Shown here piece by piece: positions 1-7,690 of a stretch of DNA of 64,000 bases (positions are counted from its first letter, which is position 1; each line of letters begins with the position of its first letter). A program made the translations under genes and the position numbers. Source of the DNA: Kribbella sp. NBC_00382. GTDB taxonomy: Bacteria; Actinomycetota; Actinomycetes; Propionibacteriales; Kribbellaceae. Where the stretch lies: positions 6,758,001 through 6,822,000 of the forward strand of contig NZ_CP107954.1 of the NCBI RefSeq assembly GCF_036067295.1, in the 5' to 3' direction. Under the pieces are notes generated by a model. It was not told the origin of the DNA. It ran no database searches and was given only the letters and a program-made list of their open reading frames with translations.

Positions 1-126
1 AAACCGCTCCTGCTCCCCTCTCGTGTCACCTTCGCCCACAGCCGCAAGGGCGACGCGGTCGACTTCGCCATCTACAACGACGACCAGTCGGTCACTCACC
101 TCATCGGTCAGCTTCAACCTCGCTGA
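1..126 (+). CDS. MaoC-like acyl dehydratase, C-terminal end (partial)
   Basis: Frame 1 is open from the window edge to a TGA at 124-126 and encodes 41 residues. The motif KPLLLPSRVTF followed by HLIGQL matches the end of the hot-dog fold of MaoC-type (R)-enoyl-CoA hydratases, where a proline-rich strand precedes a final glycine strand. The 5' part lies outside the window. The last 26 bases overlap the convergent synthetase gene that ends at 101. Assignment rests on a short segment, so the exact subfamily is uncertain. Confidence 0.55.
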   Translation, partial: KPLLLPSRVTFAHSRKGDAVDFAIYNDDQSVTHLIGQLQPR

Positions 127-1363
127 CCCGTCGAAGCGGGTCGCAGGCGAGGGCGATCTCATCCAGAGACTGCCCGATCGGTGCTGCAGGCAACTTCTCA
201 CCGTCGCGCAGGCGGAGGGCGATCGCGCCGTCCGCCGCCTCGCGCGCACCGATGACAGCCTGGTACGGCGCCAGCCGATTCTCCCGGATCCGCGCACCCA
301 GCGACCCCTCGTCGGCATGCGCGATCTCCACTCGGAGACCGCGATCCCGCGCCCGCCGCGCAACCTGCTCGGCAGCCTTCTCCTCATCGTCCGAGATCGG
401 CAGTACTACGAGTTGCACCGGCGCAAGCCAAGCCGGGAACGCGCCGCCATGCACCTCGATCAAATGCGCCACCGCCCTCTCGATGCTGCCCACGATCGCC
501 CGATGCACCATCACCGGCCGATGCTTGTTGCCGTCAGCACCGATGTACTCCAGCCCGAACGCCTCCGGCTGGTGGAAATCAACTTGAATGGTCGAAAGGG
601 TCGACTCGCGCCCGGCCGAATCGAGAATCTGGATGTCGATCTTCGGCCCGTAGAACGCCGCCTCCCCCGGCTCCTCGGAGTACTCCACCCCCGCCTTCTC
701 CAACACGTCACGCAGCAGATCAGCCGCCACCGCCCAGCTCTCGGCTGAGCCGACGTACTTGCTCGACGGATCGCCAAACCGAGCGTCAGCAGCGGGAAGC
801 GAGAGCACATAGCCCGACGCGCTGATCCCGAGATCGCGGTGTGCCTGCTTGATCAGTTCGAGCGCTGCCAACGCCTCGTCGGCGACCTGCTCGAGCATGC
901 AGAAGATGTGCCCGTCGTTCAGCTGCATCGCGCGGACTCTGGTCAGCCCGCCCAGTACGCCGGACAGCTCAGAGCGGTACTGCCCACCAAGCTCGGCCAT
1001 CCGCAGAGGCAACTCGCGATAGCTGTGCGCCCGCGATCGGAACATCAGCGCGTGATGCGGGCACAGGCTGGGTCGCAGGACGACCTCCTCGCCGCCGATG
1101 GACATCGGCGGGTACATGTCCTCGCTGTACTTCGACCAGTGGCCGGAGATCTCGTAGAGCTCGCGCTTGCCGAGTACAGGTGAGTAGACCTGCTGATAGC
1201 CCGCTCTTCGCTCCACGTCGGCGATGTACCGCTCCAACGCCTGCCGGATCGCGGCACCGGCGGGCAGCCAGTACGGCAGGCCGGCGCCGATCAGCGGGTC
1301 CGAGTCGAACAGGCCGAGCTCGCGGCCGAGCTTGCGGTGGTCGTACTTCGCGACGTTGTTCAT
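101..1363 (-). CDS. Short second threonyl-tRNA synthetase lacking the editing domain
   Basis: This 420-residue protein is a class II synthetase related to ThrRS. It charges tRNA-Thr in the cytoplasm if active. It starts almost directly with the catalytic core, so the N-terminal TGS and editing (SAD-like) domains of normal ThrRS are absent. The three zinc ligands are kept: Cys in LCPHH near residue 101, His in NDGHIF near 152 and His in VMVHR near 287. A C-terminal anticodon-binding domain follows from about residue 305. The ATG at 1363 is preceded by GAGGAG; upstream in-frame ATGs have no such site. A complete thrS is present at 22577-24601, so this is a paralogue. A leader peptide with three Thr codons and a strong hairpin sit upstream, suggesting induction on threonine or Thr-tRNA shortage. 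A back-up or inhibitor-insensitive role is inference. Confidence 0.88.
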   Translation of the reverse strand: MNNVAKYDHRKLGRELGLFDSDPLIGAGLPYWLPAGAAIRQALERYIADVERRAGYQQVYSPVLGKRELYEISGHWSKYSEDMYPPMSIGGEEVVLRPSLCPHHALMFRSRAHSYRELPLRMAELGGQYRSELSGVLGGLTRVRAMQLNDGHIFCMLEQVADEALAALELIKQAHRDLGISASGYVLSLPAADARFGDPSSKYVGSAESWAVAADLLRDVLEKAGVEYSEEPGEAAFYGPKIDIQILDSAGRESTLSTIQVDFHQPEAFGLEYIGADGNKHRPVMVHRAIVGSIERAVAHLIEVHGGAFPAWLAPVQLVVLPISDDEEKAAEQVARRARDRGLRVEIAHADEGSLGARIRENRLAPYQAVIGAREAADGAIALRLRDGEKLPAAPIGQSLDEIALACDPLRRVSEVEADR

Positions 1364-1408
1364 GGTGCTGCACTCCTCAGTGATGAGTGAGGCGAGTGTC
1401 CACATGGC

Positions 1409-1438
1409 GAAGGCCCGGGGCACTCGCCCCGGGGCTTC
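1409..1438 (-). terminator. Attenuator hairpin before the second ThrRS
   Basis: In transcript sense GAAG-C-CCCGGGGC, loop GAGT, GCCCCGGG-C-CTTC forms a 12-bp stem with a single C-C mismatch. It lies between the leader peptide stop (1458) and the synthetase start (1363). There is no U tract after it, which is common for actinobacterial terminators. Its position fits a transcription attenuator. Confidence 0.7.
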
Positions 1439-1457
1439 GAAAATCGACAGTCAGCTG

Positions 1458-1511
1458 TCAGCGCGCCGGGACGTACCTCGGCGTCGTCGTCACCACTGCG
1501 CGCTGATTCAT
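1458..1511 (-). CDS. Threonine-rich leader peptide (attenuation uORF)
   Basis: This 17-residue ORF reads MNQRAVVTTTPRYVPAR, with three consecutive ACG Thr codons at 8-10. It sits 23 bases after tesB and upstream of a ThrRS gene. The bases CAGCGCGC in codons 3-5 (1498-1505) are perfectly complementary to GCGCGCTG at the end of the ORF (1459-1466), so an 8-bp stem would enclose the Thr codons; a ribosome stalled there would prevent it. A GACAG/CTGTC hairpin and the strong hairpin at 1409-1438 follow. This is the layout of ribosome-mediated attenuation. It is too short for standard gene callers. Confidence 0.7.
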   Translation of the reverse strand: MNQRAVVTTTPRYVPAR

Positions 1512-1518
1512 GTCACCA

Positions 1519-1524
1519 ACGCTA
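1519..1524 (-). promoter_or_regulatory. Candidate -10 element for a leaderless leader-peptide transcript
   Basis: TAGCGT in minus-strand sense ends 7 bases before the ATG at 1511. TANNNT at this distance is the usual arrangement for leaderless transcripts in actinobacteria. No convincing -35 is seen. Confidence 0.5.
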
Positions 1525-1533
1525 GCAGATGTC

Positions 1534-2382
1534 TCAAGCTTCGTCGTCGTCCAATTCCAGCCCGATCGGCCGGATCAGCCCCTCCTGCGCGACCGACGCG
1601 ACCAGCCGCCCGTCCTGACTGAACAGCCGCCCGGTGGCGAACCCGCGGGCCCCCGACGCGGACGGCGACGCCTGGTCGTACAGCAGCCACTCGTCCGCAC
1701 GGAACGGCCGGTGGAACCACAGCGCATGGTCGATCGAGGCCGGCTGGATCCGCCGGTCGCCGATGATGATGCCGTGCGGCAACAAACTTGCCCCGAGCAA
1801 CGTCAGGTCGCTCGCGTAGGCCAGAACGCAAGCATGCAAGGCGTGATCGTCGGCAAGCTTGCCCGAGGCCTTGATCCAGAACTGCCGCCCGGTGACCCCG
1901 GCCAGCCGGACGTCGAGCGCCGCCCACTCCTTGTTCCAGTCCTCTGCCTTGCGTCCGCTGGCCGCCTCGAAGACCGACGCCAGCGTTGGCGCCTCGTCTG
2001 GTGGTACCAGGTCGCCCGGCATCTTGTCGGCGTGATCCAGCCCAGGCTCGGGCACCTGGAACGACGCCGACATGTAGAAGATCGTCTTGCCGCGCTGCGA
2101 CGCGACCACCCGCCGGCTGCTGAACGAGCGCCCGTCGCGGATCAGCTCCGGGTGGTACTCGATCGGTACGGAGGTATCACCCGGGCGCAGGAAGTACCCG
2201 TGCAGCGAGTGCACGATCCGATCCTCGCCGACCGTGCGGCTGGCGGCGGCGAGCGCCTGGCCGAGCACCTGCCCACCGAACACCCGCTGGGCACTCGTCT
2301 GCGGCTGCCGGCCCCGGAACAGGTCGGCGTCGATCTTCTCCAGGTCGAGCAGTTCGACCAGATCCTCCAGAGACTCGGGCAT
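1534..2382 (-). CDS. tesB: Acyl-CoA thioesterase II (TesB family)
   Basis: This 282-residue protein hydrolyses medium- and long-chain acyl-CoA to fatty acid and CoA. It has the double hot-dog layout of TesB: an N-terminal unit with RVFGGQVLGQALAAA near residue 33 and HSLHGYFLRPGD near 58, and a second unit with the matching DHALWFHRPFRADEWLLYDQ region near residue 225. Length equals the family norm. ATG at 2382 follows AGGA with 6-base spacing. It lies directly upstream of the threonine leader peptide on the same strand, but nothing links the two functionally. Confidence 0.92.
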   Translation of the reverse strand: MPESLEDLVELLDLEKIDADLFRGRQPQTSAQRVFGGQVLGQALAAASRTVGEDRIVHSLHGYFLRPGDTSVPIEYHPELIRDGRSFSSRRVVASQRGKTIFYMSASFQVPEPGLDHADKMPGDLVPPDEAPTLASVFEAASGRKAEDWNKEWAALDVRLAGVTGRQFWIKASGKLADDHALHACVLAYASDLTLLGASLLPHGIIIGDRRIQPASIDHALWFHRPFRADEWLLYDQASPSASGARGFATGRLFSQDGRLVASVAQEGLIRPIGLELDDDEA

Positions 2383-2488
2383 GTCTCATCCTGACAGCTT
2401 CGGCCGGTACTCCGGGCCGCCCGGCTCCGCGGCGCTCATGTGTCGCCGCTCACCCCGTTGTTTTCGGTGATCTTTCGGTCGCTCCCGG

Positions 2489-2506
2489 TAGATTGGTGAA
2501 CGTTCA
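2489..2506 (+). promoter_or_regulatory. Candidate doxX promoter with palindromic operator
   Basis: TAGATT at 2489-2494 is a plausible -10, and the perfect 10-base palindrome TGAACGTTCA at 2497-2506 overlaps the expected transcription start. A dimeric repressor site here would block initiation. The cognate regulator is not identified. Confidence 0.4.
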
Positions 2507-2537
2507 ATCATCAAACGCACGACTGACAGGAGTAGCT

Positions 2538-2996
2538 GTGAGCCCCCTCCGCACGCTGACCCGGCCCGTCCACGCATCGCGCGACCTCGTGCTGCTGATC
2601 GCCCGCGTCGGCCTCGGCGTCGTCTTCATCGCCCACGGCTGGCAGAAGTTCCGCACCAACGGCCTCGACGGCACGGCAGCCGCCTTCGAGCAGATGGGCG
2701 TCCCCGCCCCCACGCTTTCGGCGTACTACGCGGCCGCGGTCGAACTCATCGGCGGCGCAGCGCTCGTCCTGGGCGTCCTCACCACGGTGGCCGGCGTCCT
2801 GCTGGCGCTCGACATGGCCGGCGCGTTCCTCTTCGTCCACATGTCGAACGGAGTCTTCGTCGCCGACGGCGGCTGGGAGCTGGTCGTCGTACTGGGCCTC
2901 TTCTCGCTGGCCCTGGCGGTTGTCGGCGCCGGGCGCTTCAGCGTCGACAACACGCTCACGCGCAGCACTGCAGGACGCGCGACCGTCTCGGCCTGA
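2538..2996 (+). CDS. DoxX family membrane protein
   Basis: The 152-residue protein has four predicted membrane helices and the DoxX signature ARVGLGVVFIAHGWQKF near residue 25, with a following YYAAAVELIGG segment. DoxX proteins are inner-membrane components linked to redox or thiosulfate/quinone chemistry in some organisms, but the role here is unknown. The GTG at 2538 is chosen because AGGAGT precedes it by six bases; an upstream in-frame GTG at 2493 has no ribosome-binding site. A perfect terminator hairpin follows immediately. Confidence 0.85.
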   Translation: MSPLRTLTRPVHASRDLVLLIARVGLGVVFIAHGWQKFRTNGLDGTAAAFEQMGVPAPTLSAYYAAAVELIGGAALVLGVLTTVAGVLLALDMAGAFLFVHMSNGVFVADGGWELVVVLGLFSLALAVVGAGRFSVDNTLTRSTAGRATVSA

Positions 2997-3004
2997 ACGC
3001 AGGC

Positions 3005-3035
3005 AAGAGCCCCCACCAGTTCGGTGGGGGCTCTT
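3005..3035. terminator. Bidirectional rho-independent terminator
   Basis: AAGAGCCCCCACC and GGTGGGGGCTCTT form a perfect 13-bp stem around AGTTC between convergent genes doxX and the PAC2 gene. A-rich and T-rich flanks on both sides let it serve both strands. Confidence 0.85.
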
Positions 3036-3046
3036 CTACGTGGTAC

Positions 3047-3961
3047 TTAGTTGTCGTCCTCGCGGTTGAGCTCGGCGAGGAACTGCTCGACCTCGGCGCC
3101 TAGCTCGTCGGCGGACGGTGTGGAGCCGGCGAGGAGGCTGCCGCGGCTCACTGAGCCGGCGGCGGCGTCGTACTGGGTTTCGAGGGCGTTAACCACCGAG
3201 GACGCGTCCTCGGAGGCCTCTACCTGCTCGTCGACCAGGCGGCCGGTCACTGCAGCCTCGTCGAGCAGGGCCTTGCTAGGGAGCAGCAGGCCGGTCGCAG
3301 CCGAGATGGCGTGGACCAGGGCCAGCGCTGCGCCCGGGAAGCGGTTCTCGGCCAGGTAGTGCGGCACGTGGACCGCGAAGCCCATCGCGTCCTTGCCGGC
3401 CTCACCCAGGCGGACCTGCAGCATCGTCGCGGCGCTCGCCGGCAGGCGCATCTCGCCGTCCCAGATGTTCGAGCGGGTGACCAGCTCAGGCCGCGTCGCG
3501 TGGGAGGTCAGGCCGAGCGGACGGGTGTGCGGGACGCCCATCGGGATGCCGTGCATGCCGATCGTCAGCGTCACGTTGTACTTCTCGATCAGCTGGCGGA
3601 CCGCGCCGGCGAAGCGGTTCCAGTGGTTGTCGGGCTCGACGCCCTCCAGCAGCAGGAACTCGACGCCCGCGTCGTCCTTCATCAGGTGCAGCGACAGCTG
3701 CGGCGGGGTGTAGTCGATGAACCGGTCCTCGGCGAACGTCACCTCGGGACGGCGGGCCCGGTAGTCGTGCAGCAGGTCGACGTCGAACCGCGCGAGCAAC
3801 CGGTTGTCGAGCACCTCGAGCAGGTGGTCGGCGGTCGCCCGCCCGGCCTGGCCCGCGTCCATGAAGCCGTCGAGCGAATGCACCAGCACTTTCGGCGTAG
3901 CCGCCGGGCCGGTCGCCACCGACTCGTCGACGATCTCGTAGAGGTCGTCCGGTCGCAGCAT
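3047..3961 (-). CDS. PAC2 family protein
   Basis: The 304-residue protein matches the PAC2 (proteasome assembly chaperone 2-like) family of actinobacteria: VLVHSLDGFMDAGQAG near residue 25, LLEGVEPDNHWNRF near 108, and GMHGIPMGVPHTRP near 140. Members are soluble and of unproven function, possibly linked to the Pup-proteasome system, though no pup or proteasome genes are in this window. The ATG at 3961 is preceded by AAGGAG at proper spacing; the longer open frame upstream has none. It ends at the shared terminator with doxX. Confidence 0.85.
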   Translation of the reverse strand: MLRPDDLYEIVDESVATGPAATPKVLVHSLDGFMDAGQAGRATADHLLEVLDNRLLARFDVDLLHDYRARRPEVTFAEDRFIDYTPPQLSLHLMKDDAGVEFLLLEGVEPDNHWNRFAGAVRQLIEKYNVTLTIGMHGIPMGVPHTRPLGLTSHATRPELVTRSNIWDGEMRLPASAATMLQVRLGEAGKDAMGFAVHVPHYLAENRFPGAALALVHAISAATGLLLPSKALLDEAAVTGRLVDEQVEASEDASSVVNALETQYDAAAGSVSRGSLLAGSTPSADELGAEVEQFLAELNREDDN

Positions 3962-4150
3962 CGTCGTCTCCTTCTTAGTGGCCTTCAGGGCGGTCGGCCC
4001 CTCTATCCTGCCTTCTCCCTCAATAACGTCCGCGCGCCGGGCGGTAATTCCGCCTGCTGGGATCTTTCTCACTCCGTACTCCGGTCCGCGCTCACCCCGC
4101 TGCGTCGAGCTGTCCAAAAGTGGTCAGACATGCCCGTCGGCGAGCATTCC

Positions 4151-4170
4151 GGGAAAGCGCTTGCTAGCGT
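4151..4170 (+). promoter_or_regulatory. Candidate leaderless promoter with LacI-type operator
   Basis: GGGAAAGCGCTTGC at 4151-4164 holds the palindrome AAGCGCTT, which resembles LacI-family sugar-regulator sites, and runs directly into a TAGCGT -10 at 4165-4170. The GTG start at 4177 is six bases later, so the transcript may be leaderless and repressed by a carbohydrate regulator. Confidence 0.5.
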
Positions 4171-4176
4171 GCTCCT

Positions 4177-5268
4177 GTGCGCACCGAATCCGAACCGGCC
4201 CCGGCCGGCCACTCGCCGTCCCCTGAAGCCGCCCCGACCGCTGCCGTCACCGGCCGGCCGACGGTCATGCTCGCGATGAACGAGTCCAGCCGAGCGCGGG
4301 TGCTGGTCCCCGCCGTCCGCGAGCGGCTGGAGCGGGTAGCAGAGGTCCTCTCGATCAGCCCCGGCAACGCCGCCCGCTCTGGCAACGCCTTCCTTGACGA
4401 TCCGGCCATCCGCGCGGCCCTCGCCGACGTAGACGTGCTGCTCACCGGGTGGGGCTGTCCGGCGATCACGCCTGACGTGCTCGCGGCGGCGCCGAAGCTC
4501 AAGGCGATCATCCACGCGGCCGGCTCGGTCAAGGGGTTCGTCGACCCGGCCACCTTCGAGCGCGGCATCCAGGTCACCTCGGCAGTCGTGGCCAACGCGC
4601 TGCCGGTAGCAGAGTTCACCGTGGCGACGATCGTGCTGAGCGGCAAACGCGCGTTCCGCCTCGGAGCGGAGTACAAGCTGAGCAAGCAGCGGCCGGACCC
4701 GGGCGCAGTGCCCGGCAGCTACGGCAGCACAGTCGGGCTCCTCGGCGCCTCGCGGATCGGACGGATGGTGGCGGAGCGGCTGCGCGCCTTCGATCTCGAA
4801 GTACTGATCAGCGACCCGTACCTGACAGCAGCTGAGGCTGCGGAGCTCGGCGCGGAGCTGGTCGAGCTGGACGACCTCTTCAGTCGCAGCGACATCTTGA
4901 GCGTGCACGCGCCGCTGCTGCCCGAGACGGTCGGGCTGGTCGACGCTCGTCTGCTCGGGCTGTTGAAGGACGGCTCGGTGCTCATCAACACCGCTCGCGG
5001 ACGCATCGTCGACGCCGCGGCGCTCGAGCGGGAGTGTGTCGCGGGCCGGATCGACGCGGTCCTCGACGTCACCGATCCGGAGCCGCTGCCGCCGAATTCA
5101 CCGCTGCTCGACCTGCCGAACGTCTTCCTCACCCCGCATCTGGCCGGCGCGGTCGGCAACGAGGTCGCTCGACTAGGTGAGCTCGCCGTCAGCGAGCTGG
5201 AACGCTTCGCCGCCGGTACGCCGCTGAAGCACGTCATCAGTTCCACCGAACTCGGGAGGATCGCATGA
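4177..5268 (+). CDS. D-2-hydroxyacid dehydrogenase family protein
   Basis: The 363-residue protein is an NAD(P)-dependent 2-hydroxyacid dehydrogenase. The Rossmann motif reads GASRIG near residue 187 (alanine-serine replacing the usual GxGxxG middle), followed by the NTAR catalytic-arginine region near 270, a VTDPEPLP glutamate segment and the catalytic histidine in LTPHLAGA near 320. Substrate is unknown. Its stop overlaps the ATG of the DUF2264 gene (ATGA), so the two are coupled; DUF2264 proteins are tied to carbohydrate degradation, so a sugar-derived keto acid is a reasonable guess. A LacI-like palindrome at the promoter supports this. Confidence 0.85.
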   Translation: MRTESEPAPAGHSPSPEAAPTAAVTGRPTVMLAMNESSRARVLVPAVRERLERVAEVLSISPGNAARSGNAFLDDPAIRAALADVDVLLTGWGCPAITPDVLAAAPKLKAIIHAAGSVKGFVDPATFERGIQVTSAVVANALPVAEFTVATIVLSGKRAFRLGAEYKLSKQRPDPGAVPGSYGSTVGLLGASRIGRMVAERLRAFDLEVLISDPYLTAAEAAELGAELVELDDLFSRSDILSVHAPLLPETVGLVDARLLGLLKDGSVLINTARGRIVDAAALERECVAGRIDAVLDVTDPEPLPPNSPLLDLPNVFLTPHLAGAVGNEVARLGELAVSELERFAAGTPLKHVISSTELGRIA

Positions 5269-7175
5269 GCCGCCTCATGCTGCCGGACACCGACCGCGTG
5301 CTCTCGCGCCAGACCGGCTGGGTCCGTGCCCACTGGGAGGCACTCGCCGATCACCTGCTCGATTCGCTCGTCCCGTACTTCTCCCCCGGCAACGCCCGTG
5401 TCGTCCTGCCCGGTCGACCGAGCCGGTCCGGTACTGCGTCCGACGAACTGGAGGGGTTCGCCCGGTCGTTCATGCTCGCCGCCTTCCGGATCGCCGGTGT
5501 TCGCGGCGAGGGCTGCGAGAAGCTGATCGAGCGGTACGCGCGCGGCGTCACCAATGGCGCGAACCCGGACCACCCCGAGGCGTGGCTGCGGCTCACGCCT
5601 CGCTCGCAACAGATGGTCGAGGCGGCCGCGATCGCCGTCGCGCTGCACGAGTCCCGCGAATGGATCTGGGACCGGCTGGACACGCGGGCGCAGGAGCACG
5701 TCGCGGAGTGGCTCGGCGGCTTCATCGGCTCGACTACGCACGACAACAACTGGCGGCTGTTCCAGGTCGTCAGCGAGCAGTTCCTCGCCTCCGTGGGCGC
5801 GCCGTACTCGAAGGAAGACATCGAGGGCGGGCTGGACCGGATCGAGGACTGGTACGTCGGCGACGGCTGGTACTCCGATGGCGACGGACAGAACTTCGAC
5901 AACTACATCGGCTGGGCGATGCACCTCTACCCGGGGATCTGGGCCCGGATGGCGGCGGCGACCCCGGGAGCGCAGTACGAGAATCGGCTGAAGGTATACC
6001 GGGAGCGGCTCGCACTGTTCCTGGAGGACGCGGTCCATCTGGTCGGGAACGATGGCGCGCCGGTCTACCAGGGGCGGTCGCTGACGTACCGGATGGCGTC
6101 CGCCACGCCGTACTGGATGGGTCAGATCCTCGACGCGACGCCGCTCAGCCCCGGGCAGACGCGGCGGTTGTGTTCGGGAATTGCGCGGCACTTTGTGCAG
6201 CACGGCGTACCGGATGAGCGGGGACTGCTGACGTTGGGCTGGTACGACACATTCCTGCCGACTACGCAGTCGTACTCCGGACCTGGGTCGCCGTACTGGG
6301 CCTCCAAGGGCTTCATCGGGCTACTGCTGCCGCCGGAGCACCCGGTGTGGTCGGACCCCGAGGAGACGGTGCCGCTGGACGAGGCTGACCAGGTACGGGC
6401 GATGCCTGCGCCTGGATGGTTGGTGCACGCGAGCCGGCACGACCAGGTGGTCAAGCTGATCAACCACGGCGCCGATCATGCTCCCCCTGCTGAACCTGAT
6501 GGCGTCGAGCCTGCCGCTGACCCGCACTACGACCGCTTGGCCTACGCGAACCATGCTGGGCCGGAGATCTCCGATGCGGCCCTGTTGCAACGGGTGGACA
6601 ACCTCACCTCGCTCGTCGACCAGCGCGGCAAGTCGAGCTATCGCGGGCGGATCCGGCGGCTGGGAGTCGGCGAACGATCGGCGGCGTCCTGGAACAACGC
6701 GTGGCTCGGCAACGACGGGCCGTGGGCGATCGAGACCGCGTCGGTGGTGCACGGCGGCTGGGAGATCCGTTGCTCACTGGTTGACGGGCCTGCCGGCGTA
6801 CTGGTCCGGAGCGGCGGGTATGCGATTGCCGGGGATTCCTTGCCCACAGCAACAGTCGGCGAGGGGCCGGCGTGGGCGTCGGCGCGGAACTCGGACGGGC
6901 TGATGGCGGCCGTGGTCGACCTGCACGGGTACGACGAGGCCGGGGTGCACCGCGATCTGGGGGCGAACCCGTTCGGGCCGCACTCGACCACGCCGTACCT
7001 GACCGCGAATCACACCGGCTCACCGTTGGTTCTTGTGCACGCGGTGTTGCTGACCCGTGACGCGATCCGGCCCGAGGCCCTTGCCGAAGGCATCGCCGTG
7101 GCCGTCGACGGACACGAGATCACTCTCACACTGCCCGGCGACGACACCGAAATAGTGCGCCTCGGGAACCGCTGA
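5265..7175 (+). CDS. DUF2264 domain-containing protein
   Basis: The 636-residue soluble protein matches DUF2264. The N-terminal two thirds resemble an alpha/alpha-barrel enzyme (NNWRLFQVVSEQFL near 160 and DWYVGDGWYSDGDGQNFDNY near 195), as in unsaturated-glycosidase or lyase-like proteins, followed by a beta-rich C-terminal part from about residue 420. No signal peptide is present, so it acts in the cytoplasm. It overlaps the dehydrogenase by 4 bases and is probably translated from the same message. Biochemical function is not established for the family. Confidence 0.85.
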   Translation: MSRLMLPDTDRVLSRQTGWVRAHWEALADHLLDSLVPYFSPGNARVVLPGRPSRSGTASDELEGFARSFMLAAFRIAGVRGEGCEKLIERYARGVTNGANPDHPEAWLRLTPRSQQMVEAAAIAVALHESREWIWDRLDTRAQEHVAEWLGGFIGSTTHDNNWRLFQVVSEQFLASVGAPYSKEDIEGGLDRIEDWYVGDGWYSDGDGQNFDNYIGWAMHLYPGIWARMAAATPGAQYENRLKVYRERLALFLEDAVHLVGNDGAPVYQGRSLTYRMASATPYWMGQILDATPLSPGQTRRLCSGIARHFVQHGVPDERGLLTLGWYDTFLPTTQSYSGPGSPYWASKGFIGLLLPPEHPVWSDPEETVPLDEADQVRAMPAPGWLVHASRHDQVVKLINHGADHAPPAEPDGVEPAADPHYDRLAYANHAGPEISDAALLQRVDNLTSLVDQRGKSSYRGRIRRLGVGERSAASWNNAWLGNDGPWAIETASVVHGGWEIRCSLVDGPAGVLVRSGGYAIAGDSLPTATVGEGPAWASARNSDGLMAAVVDLHGYDEAGVHRDLGANPFGPHSTTPYLTANHTGSPLVLVHAVLLTRDAIRPEALAEGIAVAVDGHEITLTLPGDDTEIVRLGNR

Positions 7176-7180
7176 CCTCG

Positions 7181-7186
7181 TACCGT
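7181..7186 (+). promoter_or_regulatory. Candidate leaderless -10 (TACCGT)
   Basis: TACCGT ends 7 bases before the ATG at 7194 and just after the preceding stop, fitting a leaderless transcript of the small gene that follows. Confidence 0.4.
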
Positions 7187-7193
7187 AGGGATC

Positions 7194-7616
7194 ATGACGG
7201 AGACGATCGAACCCGCACCCACCGACGCGTTGTCGGCGGCGGTCGCGGCCGACCCCAGCACGGCGAACCAGGAAAAGTTGTGGGCGGCAACCTTCGGGCT
7301 GGAGCGCTGGTGGTTCGTCCAGCGCGGTGAGCCGGAGAACCCGCAGCCCTTTGTCGGAGTGCATCAGGACCAGCCGTTCCTGATGGCGTTCACCTCGGCG
7401 CAACGGGCGCGGGGCTTCGCGATCGAGAACGGGTTGAGCCCGGCCGACGCCGAGGTACTGGTGCTCGCGCTGACGCCCGACGACGCGGTCGCGCAGGCGC
7501 CGGTGTGGTTGCAGCAAGGGATCGCGGCGATCACCTTCGACCACGGGATCGCGGGCTACTTCGCCCCGCTGGGCAACCTTCCTGCGATCCGCTCGCATGT
7601 GGCAAGCCTTACCTGA
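7194..7616 (+). CDS. Conserved hypothetical protein (140 aa), possibly SseB-like
   Basis: I do not firmly recognise this small acidic soluble protein. It has an aromatic stretch LERWWFVQRG near residue 38, then PFVGVHQDQPFLMAFTSAQRARGFA, a layout reminiscent of SseB N-terminal-type domains found in many actinobacterial hypothetical proteins. There are no membrane segments or cysteines. It lies between the DUF2264 gene and ferritin on the same strand; its stop codon overlaps the first iron-box-like site of the ferritin promoter. Confidence 0.7.
   Translation: MTETIEPAPTDALSAAVAADPSTANQEKLWAATFGLERWWFVQRGEPENPQPFVGVHQDQPFLMAFTSAQRARGFAIENGLSPADAEVLVLALTPDDAVAQAPVWLQQGIAAITFDHGIAGYFAPLGNLPAIRSHVASLT
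7598..7616 (+). promoter_or_regulatory. Candidate IdeR/DtxR iron box 1
   Basis: TGTGGCAAGCCTTACCTGA matches the IdeR consensus TWAGGTWAGSCTWACCTWA at about 15 of 19 positions. It overlaps the end of the upstream gene and lies about 75 bases before the ferritin start. Confidence 0.55.
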
Positions 7617-7634
7617 CCCGAATCTGACACGCCG

Positions 7635-7653
7635 TTAGGCCAGCCTCGCCAAC
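7635..7653 (+). promoter_or_regulatory. Candidate IdeR/DtxR iron box 2
   Basis: TTAGGCCAGCCTCGCCAAC matches the IdeR consensus at about 13 of 19 positions, with its centre 37 bases after that of box 1. Tandem boxes upstream of ferritin, away from the -10, are the layout known for IdeR activation of bfrB in mycobacteria. Confidence 0.5.
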
Positions 7654-7677
7654 GGTGAGATTTTGGTTGGCGAGCAC

Positions 7678-7683
7678 TACATT
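7678..7683 (+). promoter_or_regulatory. Candidate leaderless -10 of ferritin (TACATT)
   Basis: TACATT ends 7 bases before the ferritin ATG at 7691. The iron boxes lie upstream of the -35 region, so a bound regulator would more likely activate than block. Confidence 0.5.
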
Positions 7684-7690
7684 GGCCTGC

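Noticed and set aside
1364..1530. A T-box riboswitch upstream of the second ThrRS
   Set aside because: No T-box core (GGUGGNACCGCG-like) or specifier stem is visible; the Thr-codon ORF and hairpin explain the region better.
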